A DNA stretch of 64,000 bases, from contig JAWPHD010003258.1 of assembly GCA_037043455.1 (NCBI GenBank), positions 1 through 64,000 on the forward strand. Direction: 5' to 3'. Each line of letters begins with the position of its first letter. The stretch's first letter is position 1. A model generated the notes under the pieces. It worked only from the letters and a program-made list of their open reading frames with translations. It did not search any database and was not told the DNA's origin. The DNA comes from Cyrtodaria siliqua. Lineage: Eukaryota > Mollusca > Bivalvia > Adapedonta > Hiatellidae. Below are positions 24,061-36,960 of the stretch, piece by piece. The position numbers and the translations under genes were made by a program.

Positions 24061-24905
24061 AATGCTTTGTTGGGTACATCATCACGCCAAAATTACCAAA
24101 GTCTAGTAATATTTTGCGTTATTTTCCCAAACCATAGCCTTGGTTAGGTAACTTAACCTTGATTAGGTAACATAACCTCAGTTAACTGTGTACATGTGAT
24201 TGCCTCATTTTCTTTATTTGATACTTGGTCATATGTATTGTTGGCATTTGTGGACATCACTGAACGACACAAATTACCAAGGTCAAGGTCATTTTTTGCT
24301 TATTGTCCCCAAACTTAGCCTTGGTTAGGTAACTTAACTTTTGTTAGGTAACTTAACCTTGGTTAGGTAACTTAACCTCAGTTAACTTTATGTGATTGCC
24401 TCACTTTATGTCTTTGATACTTGGTCATATGTATTGTTGGCATTGGTGGACAACGCAGAACGACAAGAAATGCCAAGGTCAAGGTCATATTTTGCGTCAT
24501 CAGTTTTGTTAGGTAAGTTAACCTCAGTTAACTTTTTTTTTCTGATAACTTTAATTTCTTTGTTTGATACTTGGTCATATGTATTGTTGGCATTGGTGGA
24601 CATCACTGAACGAAAAAAAAATACCAAGGTCAAGGTCATATTTTGCATTATTTTCCCCAATCTTAACCTTGGTTAGGTAACTTAACCTCAGTTAACTGTA
24701 TACATGTGATTGCCTCATTTTCTTTGTTTGATACTTGGTCATATGTATTGTTGGCATTGGTGGACATAACTGAACGACAAAAAATACCAAGGTCAAGGTC
24801 ATATTTTGCATTATTTTCCCCAAACTTAACCTTGGTTAGGTAACTTAACTTTTGTTAAGTTAACTTTATGTGATTGTCTCACTTTATGTCTTTGATACAT
24901 GGTCA
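24061..24905 (+). repeat. Tandem repeat of ~150-195 bp units with nuclear-receptor-like motifs
   Basis: Five diverged units are marked by GGTCATATGTATTGTTGGCA near 24228, 24423, 24573, 24737 and 24901 and by TTAGGTAACTTAACCT blocks. Four units carry CCAAGGTCAAGGTCAT, near 24277, 24473, 24624 and 24787, which contains the extended half-site TCAAGGTCA. Confidence 0.85.
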
Positions 24906-25450
24906 TATGTATTGTTGGCACAGGGAAAACCTTGAAACACGTTCTTCTCTAAAAACTAAAGACACAGAGCTTTCATATATAACCTGTAGTACCAAGTTTG
25001 TTCAAATGATGACCCTGGGGTCAAATTCGGACCAGGAGTCACAGTTTTACATAATGTTGTATAGGAATCTTCTTCTATGAAACTACATGAGCTAGAGGTT
25101 TAATATTACCCATTTACCATTAGCCCTCTACCAAGCTTTAAATGGCGACCCTGACGTTAAATTTGACCACGCCCCAGCGATCACTTGTTTTACATAGACT
25201 TATAAAGATTTAAAATGAAACATCTTCTCCTCTGAGGACACAATGTATAGAGCTCTCCATATATTGCATGTTGTATAAGAGGTAAAGATAGAGGTCTAAT
25301 ATTGTGCATGTACCATAAGTATATGATCCTCTATCAAGTTCGTTCAAATCATGACCATGGGGTCAAATTTGGCACTACCGCAGAGGTCACATGTTTTACA
25401 CAAACTTGTATAGGGAAAAAACTTAAAAGAGTTAACTTTCTTCTCTGAAA
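24906..25450 (+). repeat. Diverged tandem repeat, ~190 bp units
   Basis: Repeated phrases TCAAATGATGACCCTGGGGTC / TCAAATCATGACCATGGGGTC, GTCACAGTTTTACATA / GTCACATGTTTTACACA and CTTCTCTGAAAC mark two to three decayed units. Confidence 0.6.
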
Positions 25451-26490
25451 CCGCAGTTATACACTTACTGAGCATAAAGAGAGGGATATATCTATCCAAC
25501 CAGTATCGGCACAGGGTCCGTCTCCACTAGGGACATGTAGCACAAAGGTCTTAACTTGGAAAACGTTGAACTCCCCACCATATAACCATATATATGTTAT
25601 AAGCAATGTGAGAATATGGACGAATCCGGAACTGCTCTGTGCAAAGTAAGAATTCTTAAAATGCCCGACGATTCCGGAATTGTGCAGGACTATTCCGGAA
25701 TTGCACAAGGGGTTACTCGATATAAAACATGCACCATGTTTCGGCGCAATTTGAGAATGTTTTGCGCAAAGTACGTATTTGTGTTCGGATTTGAAAAGGA
25801 ATATAGTGTTTGAAACCTATTTATTTCTATATACTTATGCTTAATTGTTTCATCCGTCTGTTATAAAAGATAAAATGTATAAAACAAAATCATAGTTTGG
25901 TTTGGTAAATAATTAACATGATATTAATTATTGAGAAAACAAGCTAAAGCCCTTAAACAATAAAGCGCGGATTTATATTACTGAAATAAGGAGATACTAA
26001 ATAGTGCATATTAATATACATTTTATAGACATTGAGGAGATAAACACACGTTGCATCATGCGTATACTTGCAATTTAAACATACGTTACTGCTTTTATTT
26101 TACATACAAGCAAAATGTTTGAGCCACAAGTTCATCCAGCATTATTAACGAAGGCCTTTGCCGTCAGTATTACAATTAACAACTAGAACCAAAATATCCT
26201 TAATGTGTGCTAATTCCTACTGGGCGCACGGACGATTCCGGAATTGAACCGCGCATTTTGAGAATTCCGATAATGCCGCGCGTTTTAAAAATTCTTACTT
26301 TGCGCAGAGCAATTTTGAATTGACCATCTTCTCATATACACACATTGAGCATGAACAGACGGATACAACTATCCCACAAGCATTGGCCCCGGGGTTCATC
26401 CCCACCCCTTCTGACATAGTACACACCCCTTGGGACATAGTACCTGTGTCATAACGTGGAAAACCATTGAGATCCCCACCATATACACCT
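25451..26490 (+). repeat. Repeat unit pair split by an inserted element
   Basis: 25451-25595 and 26335-26490 are diverged direct repeats (GAGCATAAAGAGAGGGATA versus GAGCATGAACAGACGGATA; CTCCCCACCATATAACC versus ATCCCCACCATATACACC). The inserted element at 25616-26327 lies between them. Confidence 0.65.
25616..26327. mobile_element. 712 bp inverted-repeat element, non-autonomous
   Basis: The left end (25616-25665) pairs with the reverse complement of the right end (26277-26327). The best block is GCTCTGYGCAAAGTAAGAAT followed by TYTTAAAAYGC, with three mismatches over ~31 bp. The outer ~20 bp are weaker. Both sub-terminal regions repeat GATTCCGGAATTG, and a third partial copy of the block lies near 25746-25790. 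No transposase is encoded. No clean target duplication is visible. Confidence 0.65.
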
Positions 26491-27420
26491 TAACGCGGGT
26501 GCAGTAATTTGTGATATTGCACCATCGACTGCGTGATCTCTTTCTGTTATGAATTATAAGCTTTTTTTAAACAGTTTCCATCTTTGCGAAGATAATCAGG
26601 TGAGCTATTCAGTGCCATTTTGGTCCTCTTGTTCAATATTCCACATGCTTGTAGATGTGCCGTGAATCCAACTATGGCTGTGCTTTCATCTTTTGTTGCT
26701 ACAGAAGTGAGTATGTTGGCATATGCCTGTATCACGCTATCTTGAGGGTGATTAGCGTATCCATTTGCAGCATATTGATACTTATGGGCATCGAACTGGG
26801 GTCTGTTTGGTTCATAACGTGTGTTTTTGTTTTAATGTTGGGGTATTTTGTTGGGTAGAGTTGTGTGGTTGCTGTGAGTTGGTGGTTGTTATGCCTCGGA
26901 CATTGCATATATTGTGGTTGATGTCTGGACTGAGGTAAGGCGGCAGCTCATTCATCACTTGTTCGCCGAGGATCACTGGGTGTCTAGGCTACCGCGGTGA
27001 GGAAAATGTTAATTACGGTCGATAATGGTGGCCAGTCATGACTACCCCTGTGGCGTATCAGCCAGAGGTTGGTGATGAAAGGGCATGTGCATGTGCCGTA
27101 TTTACTATTATTGTTTTAGATTACCGTTTCTTTTTTATATACATATGAATAACGTATTTGATATGGTCACATCCCTTTTTAGCGAGATTTTACTTGCTTT
27201 TAATTGTATGGTTTAATTATACGAGTTAGGTTCTCAAACTATTACTGATATTTCTTTGCAGATTATGGCCTGAAAGGTGCAGTTGCTGTTGTGGGCCACT
27301 TTTTGATTTCGAATTAACATCGTGTGTTATTTATATCTACTGTAGAGTTGCGCTGGCGTTTTGTCACATTCTTTTCTTTATCTTTTTTCTATTTGCTTTT
27401 ATGATACCTCTGTATACTCT
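26491..27420. other. No gene seen; possibly a decayed dispersed repeat
   Basis: GC content rises at 26930-27090 (GGCAGCTCATTCATCACTTG, CAGCCAGAGGTTGGTGATGA), unlike the flanks, which suggests an old repeat insertion. I cannot assign it. Confidence 0.35.
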
Positions 27421-27560
27421 TTAATATACCATATTTATACCCACGTTTTTGAAAAAAAAAGTATATTAAAATCGCCTCCGTTTGTCCTTCTGTCCGTCCG
27501 TCCGTCTGTCCGTTATCGCATCTCTTTCTAAACCGCTGAACGGAATTCAATTAAACTTAG
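27421..27560 (+). repeat. Dispersed repeat with (GTCC)n-like tract
   Basis: AAAATCGCCTCCGTTTGTCC is followed by TCCGTCCGTCCGTCTGTCCG and AAACCGCTGAACGGAATTCA. This phrase looks like a common mollusc dispersed repeat, but no second copy lies in the window. Confidence 0.5.
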
Positions 27561-28046
27561 GAATGAACCACGGAGAACACGATTTGTCGTGTTTAACATG
27601 TTTAATGTCAATAAGTGAACAATATTGATGACGACATGACGTAATAAATTTGATTACGTCGTCAAATTTCTTATCGACATATATTGAAATATAACTAGTC
27701 AAGACGACATACAGCAACTAAACTTATTTAATTGACGAAAATGTTGACTTCAGTTTTCTGACATGTGAAGGTTAATCGTACTAAGTTGCATCCTTTCAAG
27801 TCGAAATGATTCAAGAAACACGCCGTAAGTCAAGAAAATGGGATGGAGAAGACGCGAAACAATGCAACAACCTGCCAATTTCGAAGTCTATAAGGAGGTA
27901 ATTAACGCAACAACTGGTGACCCTTAAACGTTTCCATACAATGGGCCAAATTTATTTGTCATCTTGGCGCCTTTCAAATGTAGTCTTGGCGCGTGAAATC
28001 CATCGTTTTGTCATCTTGTCGTCTTGACGAAACATGGCAGAAATCA
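27561..28046. other. No gene; weak inverted repeat
   Basis: GTCAAGACGACA near 27696 recurs inverted near 28013-28026, possibly the termini of a small element. The evidence is thin. Confidence 0.3.
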
Positions 28047-31000
28047 GCCAAGATAGCAACCACTTCAAAACAGGTCACCTACCAGAATTATATAGACCAG
28101 AAACTTCAAAACATGTCACCCATCATTTGTATATAGACCGACCACTTCAAAACATGTCACCCATCATATTTATATAGACCAGCCACTTCAAAACATGTCA
28201 CCCATCATATGTATATAGACCAGCCACTTCAAAACATGTCACCCATCATATTTATATAGACCAGCCACTTCAAAACATGCCACCCATCATTTGTATATAG
28301 ACCAGCCACTTCAAAACATGTCACTCATCATTTGTATATAGACCAGCCACTTCAAAATATGTCACTAATCATAATTATGTATATAAAAAACAGGTCACCA
28401 ACCAGAATTATATAGACCAGAAAACTTCAAAACATGTCACCCATCATTTGTATATAGACCGACCACTTCAAAACATGTCACCCATCATATTTATATAGAC
28501 CAGCCACTTCAAAACATGTCACCCATCATTTGTATATAGACCAGCCACTTCAAAACAGGTCAGCTACCATAATTATATATACCAGCCACTTCAAAACATG
28601 TCACCCATCATTTGTATATGGACCAGCCACTTCAAAACATGTCACCCATCGTATGTATATAGACTAGCCACTTCAAAACATGTCAACCATCATTTGTATA
28701 TAGACCAGCCACTTCAAAATATGTCACTGATCATAATTATGTATATAGACCAGCCACTTCAAAACATGTCACCCATCATTTGTATATAGACCAGCCACTT
28801 CAAAACATGTCACCCATCATATGTATATAGATCAGCCACTTCAAAACAGGTCAGCTACCATAATTATATAGACCAGCCACTTCCAAACATATCACTCATT
28901 ATATGTATATGGACCAGCCACTTCAAAACATGTCACCTATCATATGTATATAGACCAGCCACTTCAAAACATGTCACCCGTCGTATGTCACCCATCATAT
29001 GTATATGTACCAGTCACTTCAAAGCAGGTCAGCTACCATAATTTTATAAACCAGCCACTTCAAAACATGTCACCCATCATATGTATATCGAGAGTGATTA
29101 ATCTAAGCATCGAGAGTGATTAATCTAAGTTGCAAGAACTTGTTTCGCAATCGATGTAAAATAAATATAAACACTTCAAAACATGTCACCCATAATGTTT
29201 ATATAGACCAAATGCTTCAAAACAGGTCACCTACCATAAGTATATAGACCAGCCACTTCAAAACAGGTCACCCATCATATGTATATAGACCAGCAATTTC
29301 AAAACATGTCACCCATCATGTTTATATAGACCAGCGACTTCAAAACATGTCACCCATCATCTGTATATAGACCAGCCACTTCAAAACATGTCACAGATCA
29401 TATGTATATAAACCAGCAACTTCAAAACAGGTCAACTACCATAATTATATATACCAGCCACTTCAAAACATGTAACAATCATTTGTATATAGACCAACCA
29501 CTTCAAAACAGGTCACCTTCCATAATTATATAGGCCACTCACTTCAAAACAGGTCACCCATCATATGTATATAGACGAGCCACTTCAAAACATGTCACCC
29601 ATTGTATGTATATAGAACAACCACTTCAAAAAATGTCACCCATCATATGTATATAGACCAGCCACTTCAAAACATGTCACCCATCATAAGCATATAGACC
29701 AGTCACTTCAAGACATGTCAACCATCATATGTATAGAGACCAGCTACTTCAAAACACGTCACCTACCATAATTTTATCACCCGTCATAAGTATATAGACC
29801 AGCCGCTTCAAAACAGGTCAGCTACCATAATTATATAGACCAGCAACTTCAAAACATGTCACCCATCATTTGTATATATACGAGCCACTTCAAAACATGT
29901 CACCCATAATTTGTATATAGACCATCCACTTCAAAACATGTCACCCATCATATGTATACAGACCAGCCTCTTCAAAACATGTCACCCATCATAGGTATAT
30001 TGACCAGCCACTTCAAAACATGTCACCCATCATAAGTATATAGACCAGCCACTTCAAGACATGTCACTCATCATTTGTATATAGACCAGCCACTTCAAAA
30101 CATGTCACCTACCTTAAGTATACAGACCAGCACCTTCAAAACATGTCACCCATCATATGTATATAGACCAGCCACTTCAAACATATCACCTACCATAATT
30201 ATATAGGTCAGTCACTTTAAAACAGGTCAACCATCATAAGTATATAGGCCGGCCACTTCAAAACATGTCACCCATCAAATGTATATAGGCCAGCCACTTC
30301 CAATCATGTCAACCATCATATGTATATAGGCCAGCCGCTTCAAAACATGTCACCCATCATTTGTATATAGACCAACCACTTCAAAACAGGTCACCTACCA
30401 TAATTATATAGACCAGCACCTTCAAAACATGTCACCCATCATATGTATATAGACCAGCCACTTCAAAACAGGTCACCCATCATAAGTATATAGACCAGCC
30501 ACTTCAAAACATGTCACCCATCATTTGTATATAGACCAGCCACTTCAAAACATATCACCTACCATAAGTATATAGGCCAGTCACTTTAAAACAGGTCAAC
30601 CATTATAAGTATATAGGCCAGCCAGTTCAAAACATGTCACCCATCATATGTATATAGGCCAGCCACTTCAAAACATGTCACCCATCATATGTATACAGAC
30701 CAGCCACTTCAAAACATGTCACCCATCATAGGTATATAGACCAGCCACTTCAAAACATGTCACCCATCATAAGTATATAGACCAGCCACTTCAAGACATG
30801 TCACTCATCATTTGTATATAGACCAGCCACTTCAAAACATGTCACCTACCTTAAGTATACAGACCAGCACCTTCAAAACATGTCACCCATCATATGTATA
30901 TAGACCAGCCACTTCAAACATATCACCTACCATAATTATATAGGTCAGTCACTTTAAAACAGGTCAACCATCATAAGTATATAGGCCGGCCACTTCAAAA

Positions 31001-31830
31001 CATGTCACCCATCAAATGTATATAGGCCAGCCACTTCAAATCATGTCAATCATCATATGTATATAGGCCAGCCGCTTCAAAACATGTCACCCATCATTTG
31101 TATATAGACCAACCACTTCAAAACAGGTCACCTACCATAATTATATAGACCAGCACCTTCAAAACATGTCACCCATCATATGTATATAGACCAGCCACTT
31201 CAAAACAGGTCACCCATCATAAGTATATAGACCAGCCACTTCAAAACATGTCACCCATCATTTGTATATAGACCAGCCACTTCAAAACATATCACCTATC
31301 ATAATTATATAGGCCAGTCACTTTAAACTTTAAAACAGGTCAACCATTATAAGTATATAGGCTAGCCAGTTCAAAACATGTCACCCATCATATGTATATA
31401 GGCCAGCCACTTCAAAACATGTCACCCATCATTTGTATATAGACCAACCACTTCAAAACAGGTCACCTACCATAATTATATAAGCCAGCAACTTGAAAAC
31501 GTGTTACCCATCATACGTATATATAGACCACCCACTTCAAAACATGTCACCCATCATATGTATATAGGCCAGCCACTTCAAAACATGTCAGCTATCATTT
31601 GTATATAGACCAACCACTTCAAAACAGGTCACCTACCATAATTATATAGGCCAGACACTTGAAAACGTGTCACCCATCATAAATATATAGAACAGCCGCT
31701 TCAAAACATGTCACCCATCATTTGTATATATACCATCCACTTCAAGACATGTCACCCATCATTTGTATTTAGACCAACCATTTCAAACATGTCACCCATG
31801 GTATGTATATGCACGAACCTTTTCAAGCCA
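28047..31830 (+). repeat. 41 bp satellite array, left block (+ orientation)
   Basis: About 92 monomers of a 41 bp unit with consensus parts CCAGCCACTTCAAAACATGT, CACCCATCAT and ATGTATATAGA. For example, the interval between ACCCATCAT at 30721 and 30762 is 41. Monomers vary chiefly at ATG/AGG before TCAC and CCCATC/CTACC. Open frames through it are repeat translations. An 80 bp non-satellite interruption at 29088-29171 contains a 20 bp tandem duplication. Confidence 0.97.
29948..31430 (+). repeat. 737 bp higher-order repeat, two copies
   Basis: Variant monomers recur in the same order at a fixed offset. ATAGGTATAT occurs at 29991 and 30728, ACCTTAAGTA at 30111 and 30848, and TATGTATACA at 29951 and 30688, each 737 bp apart (18 monomers less one base). 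Copy 2 carries an 11 bp insertion near 31320. Confidence 0.9.
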
Positions 31831-33200
31831 CACATCTCATTTCCTATACATGTATATAGATTTACTACAACACATCAATCACTATGTTAAATCACCATCA
31901 CATACCTTGACCTACTTATGTCCTACCGGATAAGAAATTGGTTATTTTATTAGGACATTATATAATCTTATACAAAGTCTTTAACCTTCATGTATTGAAA
32001 CTATTTGACAGTCTTAAACCTTTTTGAATAACACTTTGATGAATACCAATACCAAACATATTTCACTATGCCAATGACCTACTTAACAGACTTATTCTGG
32101 TCCACAAAACTGTAAATCTTAATTCCTAAGACACTGCATGATTAGATAAACTCTTCAACTTTCTAGAAATACTTAGATTAGTAATGCACTGAAGTATAAA
32201 AAAGAGGCCACCTTGAAATGACCTTGACCTTCTTAATGAACTTGTTATGATCAACATGTATCATCACTCTTATTTACCTTTCTCAGCCAAGAATCTGCAT
32301 CGCCTGCAGTGCTCTTGTCTTATATGAAACGTAATGCACTCATTCAAGATCCTCTTATGTAAAAGATAAACACTTGGGTACATTTAACTGTCTTTAGTCA
32401 TGCACGATAAGGTATTTGGTGTCATTCCAAGGCATTTTCCAACTGCATACATCAAGTTTCACAGGTTTTAGTACTATGCGTTTTAATATATTCAGTTAGA
32501 AGGTGGCTCCTCACAGTCCATACTTCTGCTTTCTATCTGAACCCAAAACGTATAAACATAACAAATATTAATCTAGTCATGAATTGGACAACTCCACACA
32601 TTTGAATATTGTTAATTTTTAAAGAATATAGTAATACATTGACCACTCTAATACTGAGAAATTTCCTTTTAACAAAATCTGATAAATCTGAATAAATCAT
32701 CATAACTGTCAATGACAGTTTTTCCCCGAACTTTACTTGTCAGGAATTTGATGTAAAGTCACATCTAATAAAAACTGAACAAAGCTTCTTTAGTAATTAA
32801 CAAACTGTTGAGTACTTACATAATTTCAAGGACTCGTCTACAGCTTTATTTCTTGATTTCGGTTCCAACTTCTGTGTAGCTGATGTTCAAAACCTTTGCT
32901 GCTATTGCAGCCAGTGCCTCTTTATTGAGCACATGCTCAATGTACTGCATGGCCAGACTGAAGTAAAGTAACATTTTATGTTAAGATATACAGCGCTAAG
33001 GAAAAACAATCCTTTATAACAGTAACTATTCTACAGTAAAGAACAGTATCTAAGATAGTTTGTTAAAATACTCAATGGTGATTGGTTATTGAGCGGGCTT
33101 TAAACAACCTATTAAGAACACGGACGGCACGTCCTTCAACTGTTGGGACGTCATTTGAAATTAAGTGAAACGTCATAAAACATTCAAAACAACAATTGCG
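31831..33200. other. No gene seen
   Basis: Non-satellite, AT-rich sequence with no recognised element. ATTGGTTATTGAG near 33081 contains an inverted CCAAT-like box. Confidence 0.4.
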
Positions 33201-33214
33201 TTATTTTAAAAGCA

Positions 33215-33513
33215 ATGGGATGTTCGAACAAAAAGTCGAAACTGTTAAAACAGGATAAAGCTGTACATTTTCTTTGTTCGTTGTGGAGAGAGAGATGGGC
33301 ATTCAGTGTAAGTTGTGAGAATTTGTATTATGTTCAATCTCTCAAAATGTGTTTATGTAATACAAAAAAGTCCATCTTGGATAAAAAAATTAATATTTTC
33401 AGCTGGTTTATATTGTGCGAGATCAAAACCTGGTGTTTGGGACTTGCAACACATCGAAACATGCATGCGGCCCTTGGTGTCTATGGTCTTCAAGTACCAC
33501 TCATCAGGTGTTA
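33215..33513 (+). CDS. Small open frame, weak THAP-like N-terminus; doubtful gene
   Basis: A 99-codon frame. Its first ~35 residues (MGCSNKKSKLL, AVHFLCSLWRERWAFSV) loosely recall a THAP zinc finger (GCxN ... FH/F ... RxxW), but the first zinc cysteine spacing is wrong and the C-terminal CxxH is absent. A GTAAGT donor lies immediately after WAFS, at ~33309. It could be a first exon, a transposon relic or chance. Confidence 0.2.
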
Positions 33514-33685
33514 GTAGTCTGGTATTGATCTGGGAGAATATAAACCCGCTGGAAATATTGTATTTCCTAAATAAAACAAATACAAGCATGCACTTACAAC
33601 TTATCTTTCTCCATTTCTTTTATAAGCTGTATGTCCTTCATCACCACAATCTGTCCATGTCTGGAGTATGGTCTGCTGTTTAGTG

Positions 33686-36170
33686 TAAATCAAGTCAAAC
33701 TTTTATTGGTCTAAAATCCAACAGTAGGAATATCACCAAAACAAACAGACATACACAGTGAAATACAAAGCATATACAAAACAAGAAGCAAGAAAATAAG
33801 TCATATATCTCTCTCCATATATGCTTATTCATATTTATAATAACAGTCAGTTGTTATCTTATATAAATCCACTCCTGAGTGAGATCATATCTAAATACTA
33901 CCACATATATAGTGTTACTTCACCAAGTAAATGTTATATCCCTAATACTGTCTTTCTAAAATTGAAAAACTCTGAGATAAATGATATACATAATATTTAT
34001 ATTGTTGATATCATGATCATTACTACCGAGAATAAGGTAACATTTACTCTTATCGTCCAACGTTGAAAAATTGGGAATAATAGCAGTTAGTTCTGCAAAT
34101 AAATTAGCTCTTACAATATGTAACTGGGAACATTTTATCATAAAATGGTATTCATCCTCAATCCCATTTTTACACATCTTACAAATTCTGTTATTATTAT
34201 CTATTTTAGTATACCTTCCTTCTTCTATAAAAAGCTTGTGACAGCTTATTCTGAGTTTAACAAGATTAGCAACTTCAATTTTTGACTTATCATTGGCTAG
34301 AAGATATTTTTCCATACAGTAAGAACTCTTAAAAGTCCTATAGGTACGTAACTTATTACCATTGGGTTTATTAGCATTATTATATAAGTTAATTTTCCAA
34401 AATGACTCGTATCTATCCTGCAGTTTTTTGGTAACAGAAGCTAACAATGCATTGATTGAAAAAGTGTTTTGGTTATCCCAAGAATGTGAGAAACTTATTT
34501 CTGTAAGAACAAAATGCATCGTTGGACCATATCCTTTATTATTAGATATGCTATATAGGTAAGATTTGCGAACAAAAAATCTTTATTGGAGTTGATGATG
34601 TGAAACTAAAAGTTGACAGTACTTCTGAGACTGAAAAAAGCTAAAGGGTATTTTCCTAATTCAGCTCTAACACCATCATTCGATGCATATTTGTGAACTC
34701 CTAACACGTATTTAAAGTATCTAAGCTGTAGTTTTTCAGGAGCAAATAGGTCATATATTTTTTCAATATCGGTGTTAGGTTTAACAATCTAGTCCAAAGC
34801 CCATACCTCACTACAGTACAGTAAAATTGGTCGAATACACATATCAAATAGTTTTAAGTGTACAATAACATTAGATTTATCAGAGATTAAAGCTTTCCTT
34901 ATAGAACAAAATAGATTTTCTAGCCTTGTTATTGAGATGACGGATTCCCTCAGTAAAAGTACCAGCAGGTTTGAAAATAATACCCAGGTATTTATATTCA
35001 GAGACCATATCTATTCATTCTTGGTCAAACATAAAACTGAACATTTTCAGAAGTTTACCAGATTTGTTAAAGACAATCACCTTTGTCTTATCCAGATTTA
35101 CTTCAAGATTCCAGTTTTTAGAGAAAGCCTCCAACGTTGAGAGGGAAGATTGCAGACATGTATCTGAGCTGGATATGAGAACCAGATCATCAGCATACAT
35201 TAAACATGAAACTAATTTTTAGTCAAACTGAGCAGGATCACATGAGGGGTCAAAGTAGTTTACTAAATCATTTATATAAAGGGAAAACAGAGTGGGGCTT
35301 AACTCCGATTTTTGCACTAAAAGATTGGGATAATCCAATATCAGTTGCACATCATCATACATACTTTTTATGATATTGAAGAATTGTCCTTTTATATTAT
35401 ACATGTTAAGTTTGTGTAGTAATGCTGAACGATTAACAGTATCAAAAGCCTACTTAAACTCCACAAAACATGTAAACAAGTACTTTGATTGTCCTAATGC
35501 TTTATTTATGAGTGTTTTAAGGGTGAGAATATGGTCACTGGTTCTACATCCTTTACGAAACCCAATTTGTTCAGGACATATTATATTGTTATTTTCTAGG
35601 GAACAATCAAGTCTGTTGAACAAAACTCTACAAAAGAATTTGATTAAACAACTGAAAATTGCAATACCTCTATAATTTGAGGGGTTCAGTTGATCACCAC
35701 CTTTAAAAATAGGTTTAATCATATTTTCTCTCCAAGACTCAGGATAAACAGCTTTATTTAAAATTAAATAAAGTATTTTAGTATACATATCAATCAAACA
35801 GGGCATAGATAATCTGATCATTTCATTGGATACTTCGTCAATACCACAAGATTTATTGTTGTTTAGGCTTTTGGATGCCTTAAAGATCTCCTCAGGAGTA
35901 ATGTCTCTATTTAAGATATCAAAGTTACAATCAGAATATTTCATAAAAAGGTTATCAGTATCAGAGTCGAAATTTTTTTCCTGAGTATTAAGTATTCATT
36001 AATGTTTTAAAATATTCCGTCCATGACTCCATGGATATATCTGAAGAAGTGTCTTTCTTTAGGTTATCTTTCAGATTATTAACAGTAGTCCAAAACTCTT
36101 TTGGATTATTTGCTTCGCTTTCTAAACAGCCCATTAACGTTCCATGAACTAATGGCTATTTTTCTTGAGA
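33686..36170 (-). pseudogene. Non-LTR retrotransposon (LINE) relic, reverse transcriptase
   Basis: Reads on the minus strand. 36150-36020 gives NNPKEFWTTVNNLK, the linker before reverse transcriptase. 35944-35450 gives the fingers/palm with KSCGIDEVSNEM, FKGGDQLNPSNYRGIAI and QIGFRKGCRTSDHI. 35404-35219 continues the palm. 35200-35015 carries the catalytic YADD. 34980-34560 gives PILLYCSEVW and KYVLGVHKYASN. 34519-33956 ends with a CCHC-like motif (CKMCKNGIEDEYHFMIKC). The 3' untranslated region runs to ~33686. Frame changes near 35945, 35445, 35210 and 35005, with stops, make it inactive. Clade undetermined. It lies between the two inverted satellite arrays. Confidence 0.9.
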
Positions 36171-36490
36171 TTTGAACTTTTTCTTTAATACACATGTTAC
36201 AAGACAATTAATTTTAAATGTACCAAAACTCGAAACAATAAAACAAACTGATCTATTAAGGATCATTGGGTGGGTTAATTAGAAATATGACATTATAAAG
36301 GTAGACAATAATTATATAACCAATAACACTTCAAAGCACTCATCGCAAAGAAAACTAAAATTAAATATAACAATATTAAGTAATATTAATGATAATGCAA
36401 TCAATAGTCAACGATTATAAGATTGATTATAATTACGTATAAGGAAAGAACTTTACCCACATAAATAATACTATGCATCATAAAGCACTT
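36171..36490. other. No gene seen
   Basis: AT-rich flank of the LINE, with no feature beyond the possible EN-domain start discussed in the findings. Confidence 0.35.
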
Positions 36491-36960
36491 ATCAACTCAT
36501 CAAATCTTATCAAAAAATGATGCATAATGCACTCACTCCAGTCATTCCAAACACATATGAAAAAGGTGCACTCACTCCAATCACAAATCAAAAATGGTGC
36601 TCTCACTCAAATGATGCACTCCCGACACATCAGAAAAGATGTACTCACTTTTGACACATCAAAAAAGTAGCACTGACTCCCGACACACCAACATAAATAA
36701 CGTGTTTTAATAGAACAAAAATAAAATTATGTCGAAGTTACAAAGAACCAATATAAAAATAGTCAGGAATATTTCTATATATATATAAAACAATTCTACA
36801 CATTAGAAAAGATGAACTCACTCCTGACACATCAAAAAAGGAACACCGACCCCCGACACATGAACAAATGGTGCACTCACTCCCGACACATCAAAAATGA
36901 TTCACACACTCCCTCAATAGTCGCACATCAAACAATAGTGTAGGCATATACATAAATAAC
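36490..36960 (+). repeat. Degenerate ~30-40 bp tandem repeat
   Basis: Repeating phrases like GTGCACTCACTCC and CCCGACACATCAAAAA, about ten units, interrupted at ~36690-36810 by an AT-rich segment that is duplicated elsewhere. Confidence 0.65.

Noticed and set aside
24406..24660. Overlapping open frames on both strands
   Set aside because: They fall inside the tandem repeat and repeat the same phrase on each unit; not genes.
28047..31830. Regular ~41 bp periodicity resembling a CRISPR array
   Set aside because: There are no unique spacers; the whole unit repeats, and the context is an animal genome. It is a satellite.
28598..31890. Open frames through the satellite, apparently encoding repeat proteins
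   Set aside because: They are translations of the 41 bp monomer; 41 is not a multiple of three, so the frame cycles and no consistent protein exists.
33215..33513. THAP-domain gene
   Set aside because: Only a loose resemblance; zinc-ligand spacing is wrong and the C-terminal CxxH and AVPTIF-type ends are missing. Kept only as a low-confidence frame.
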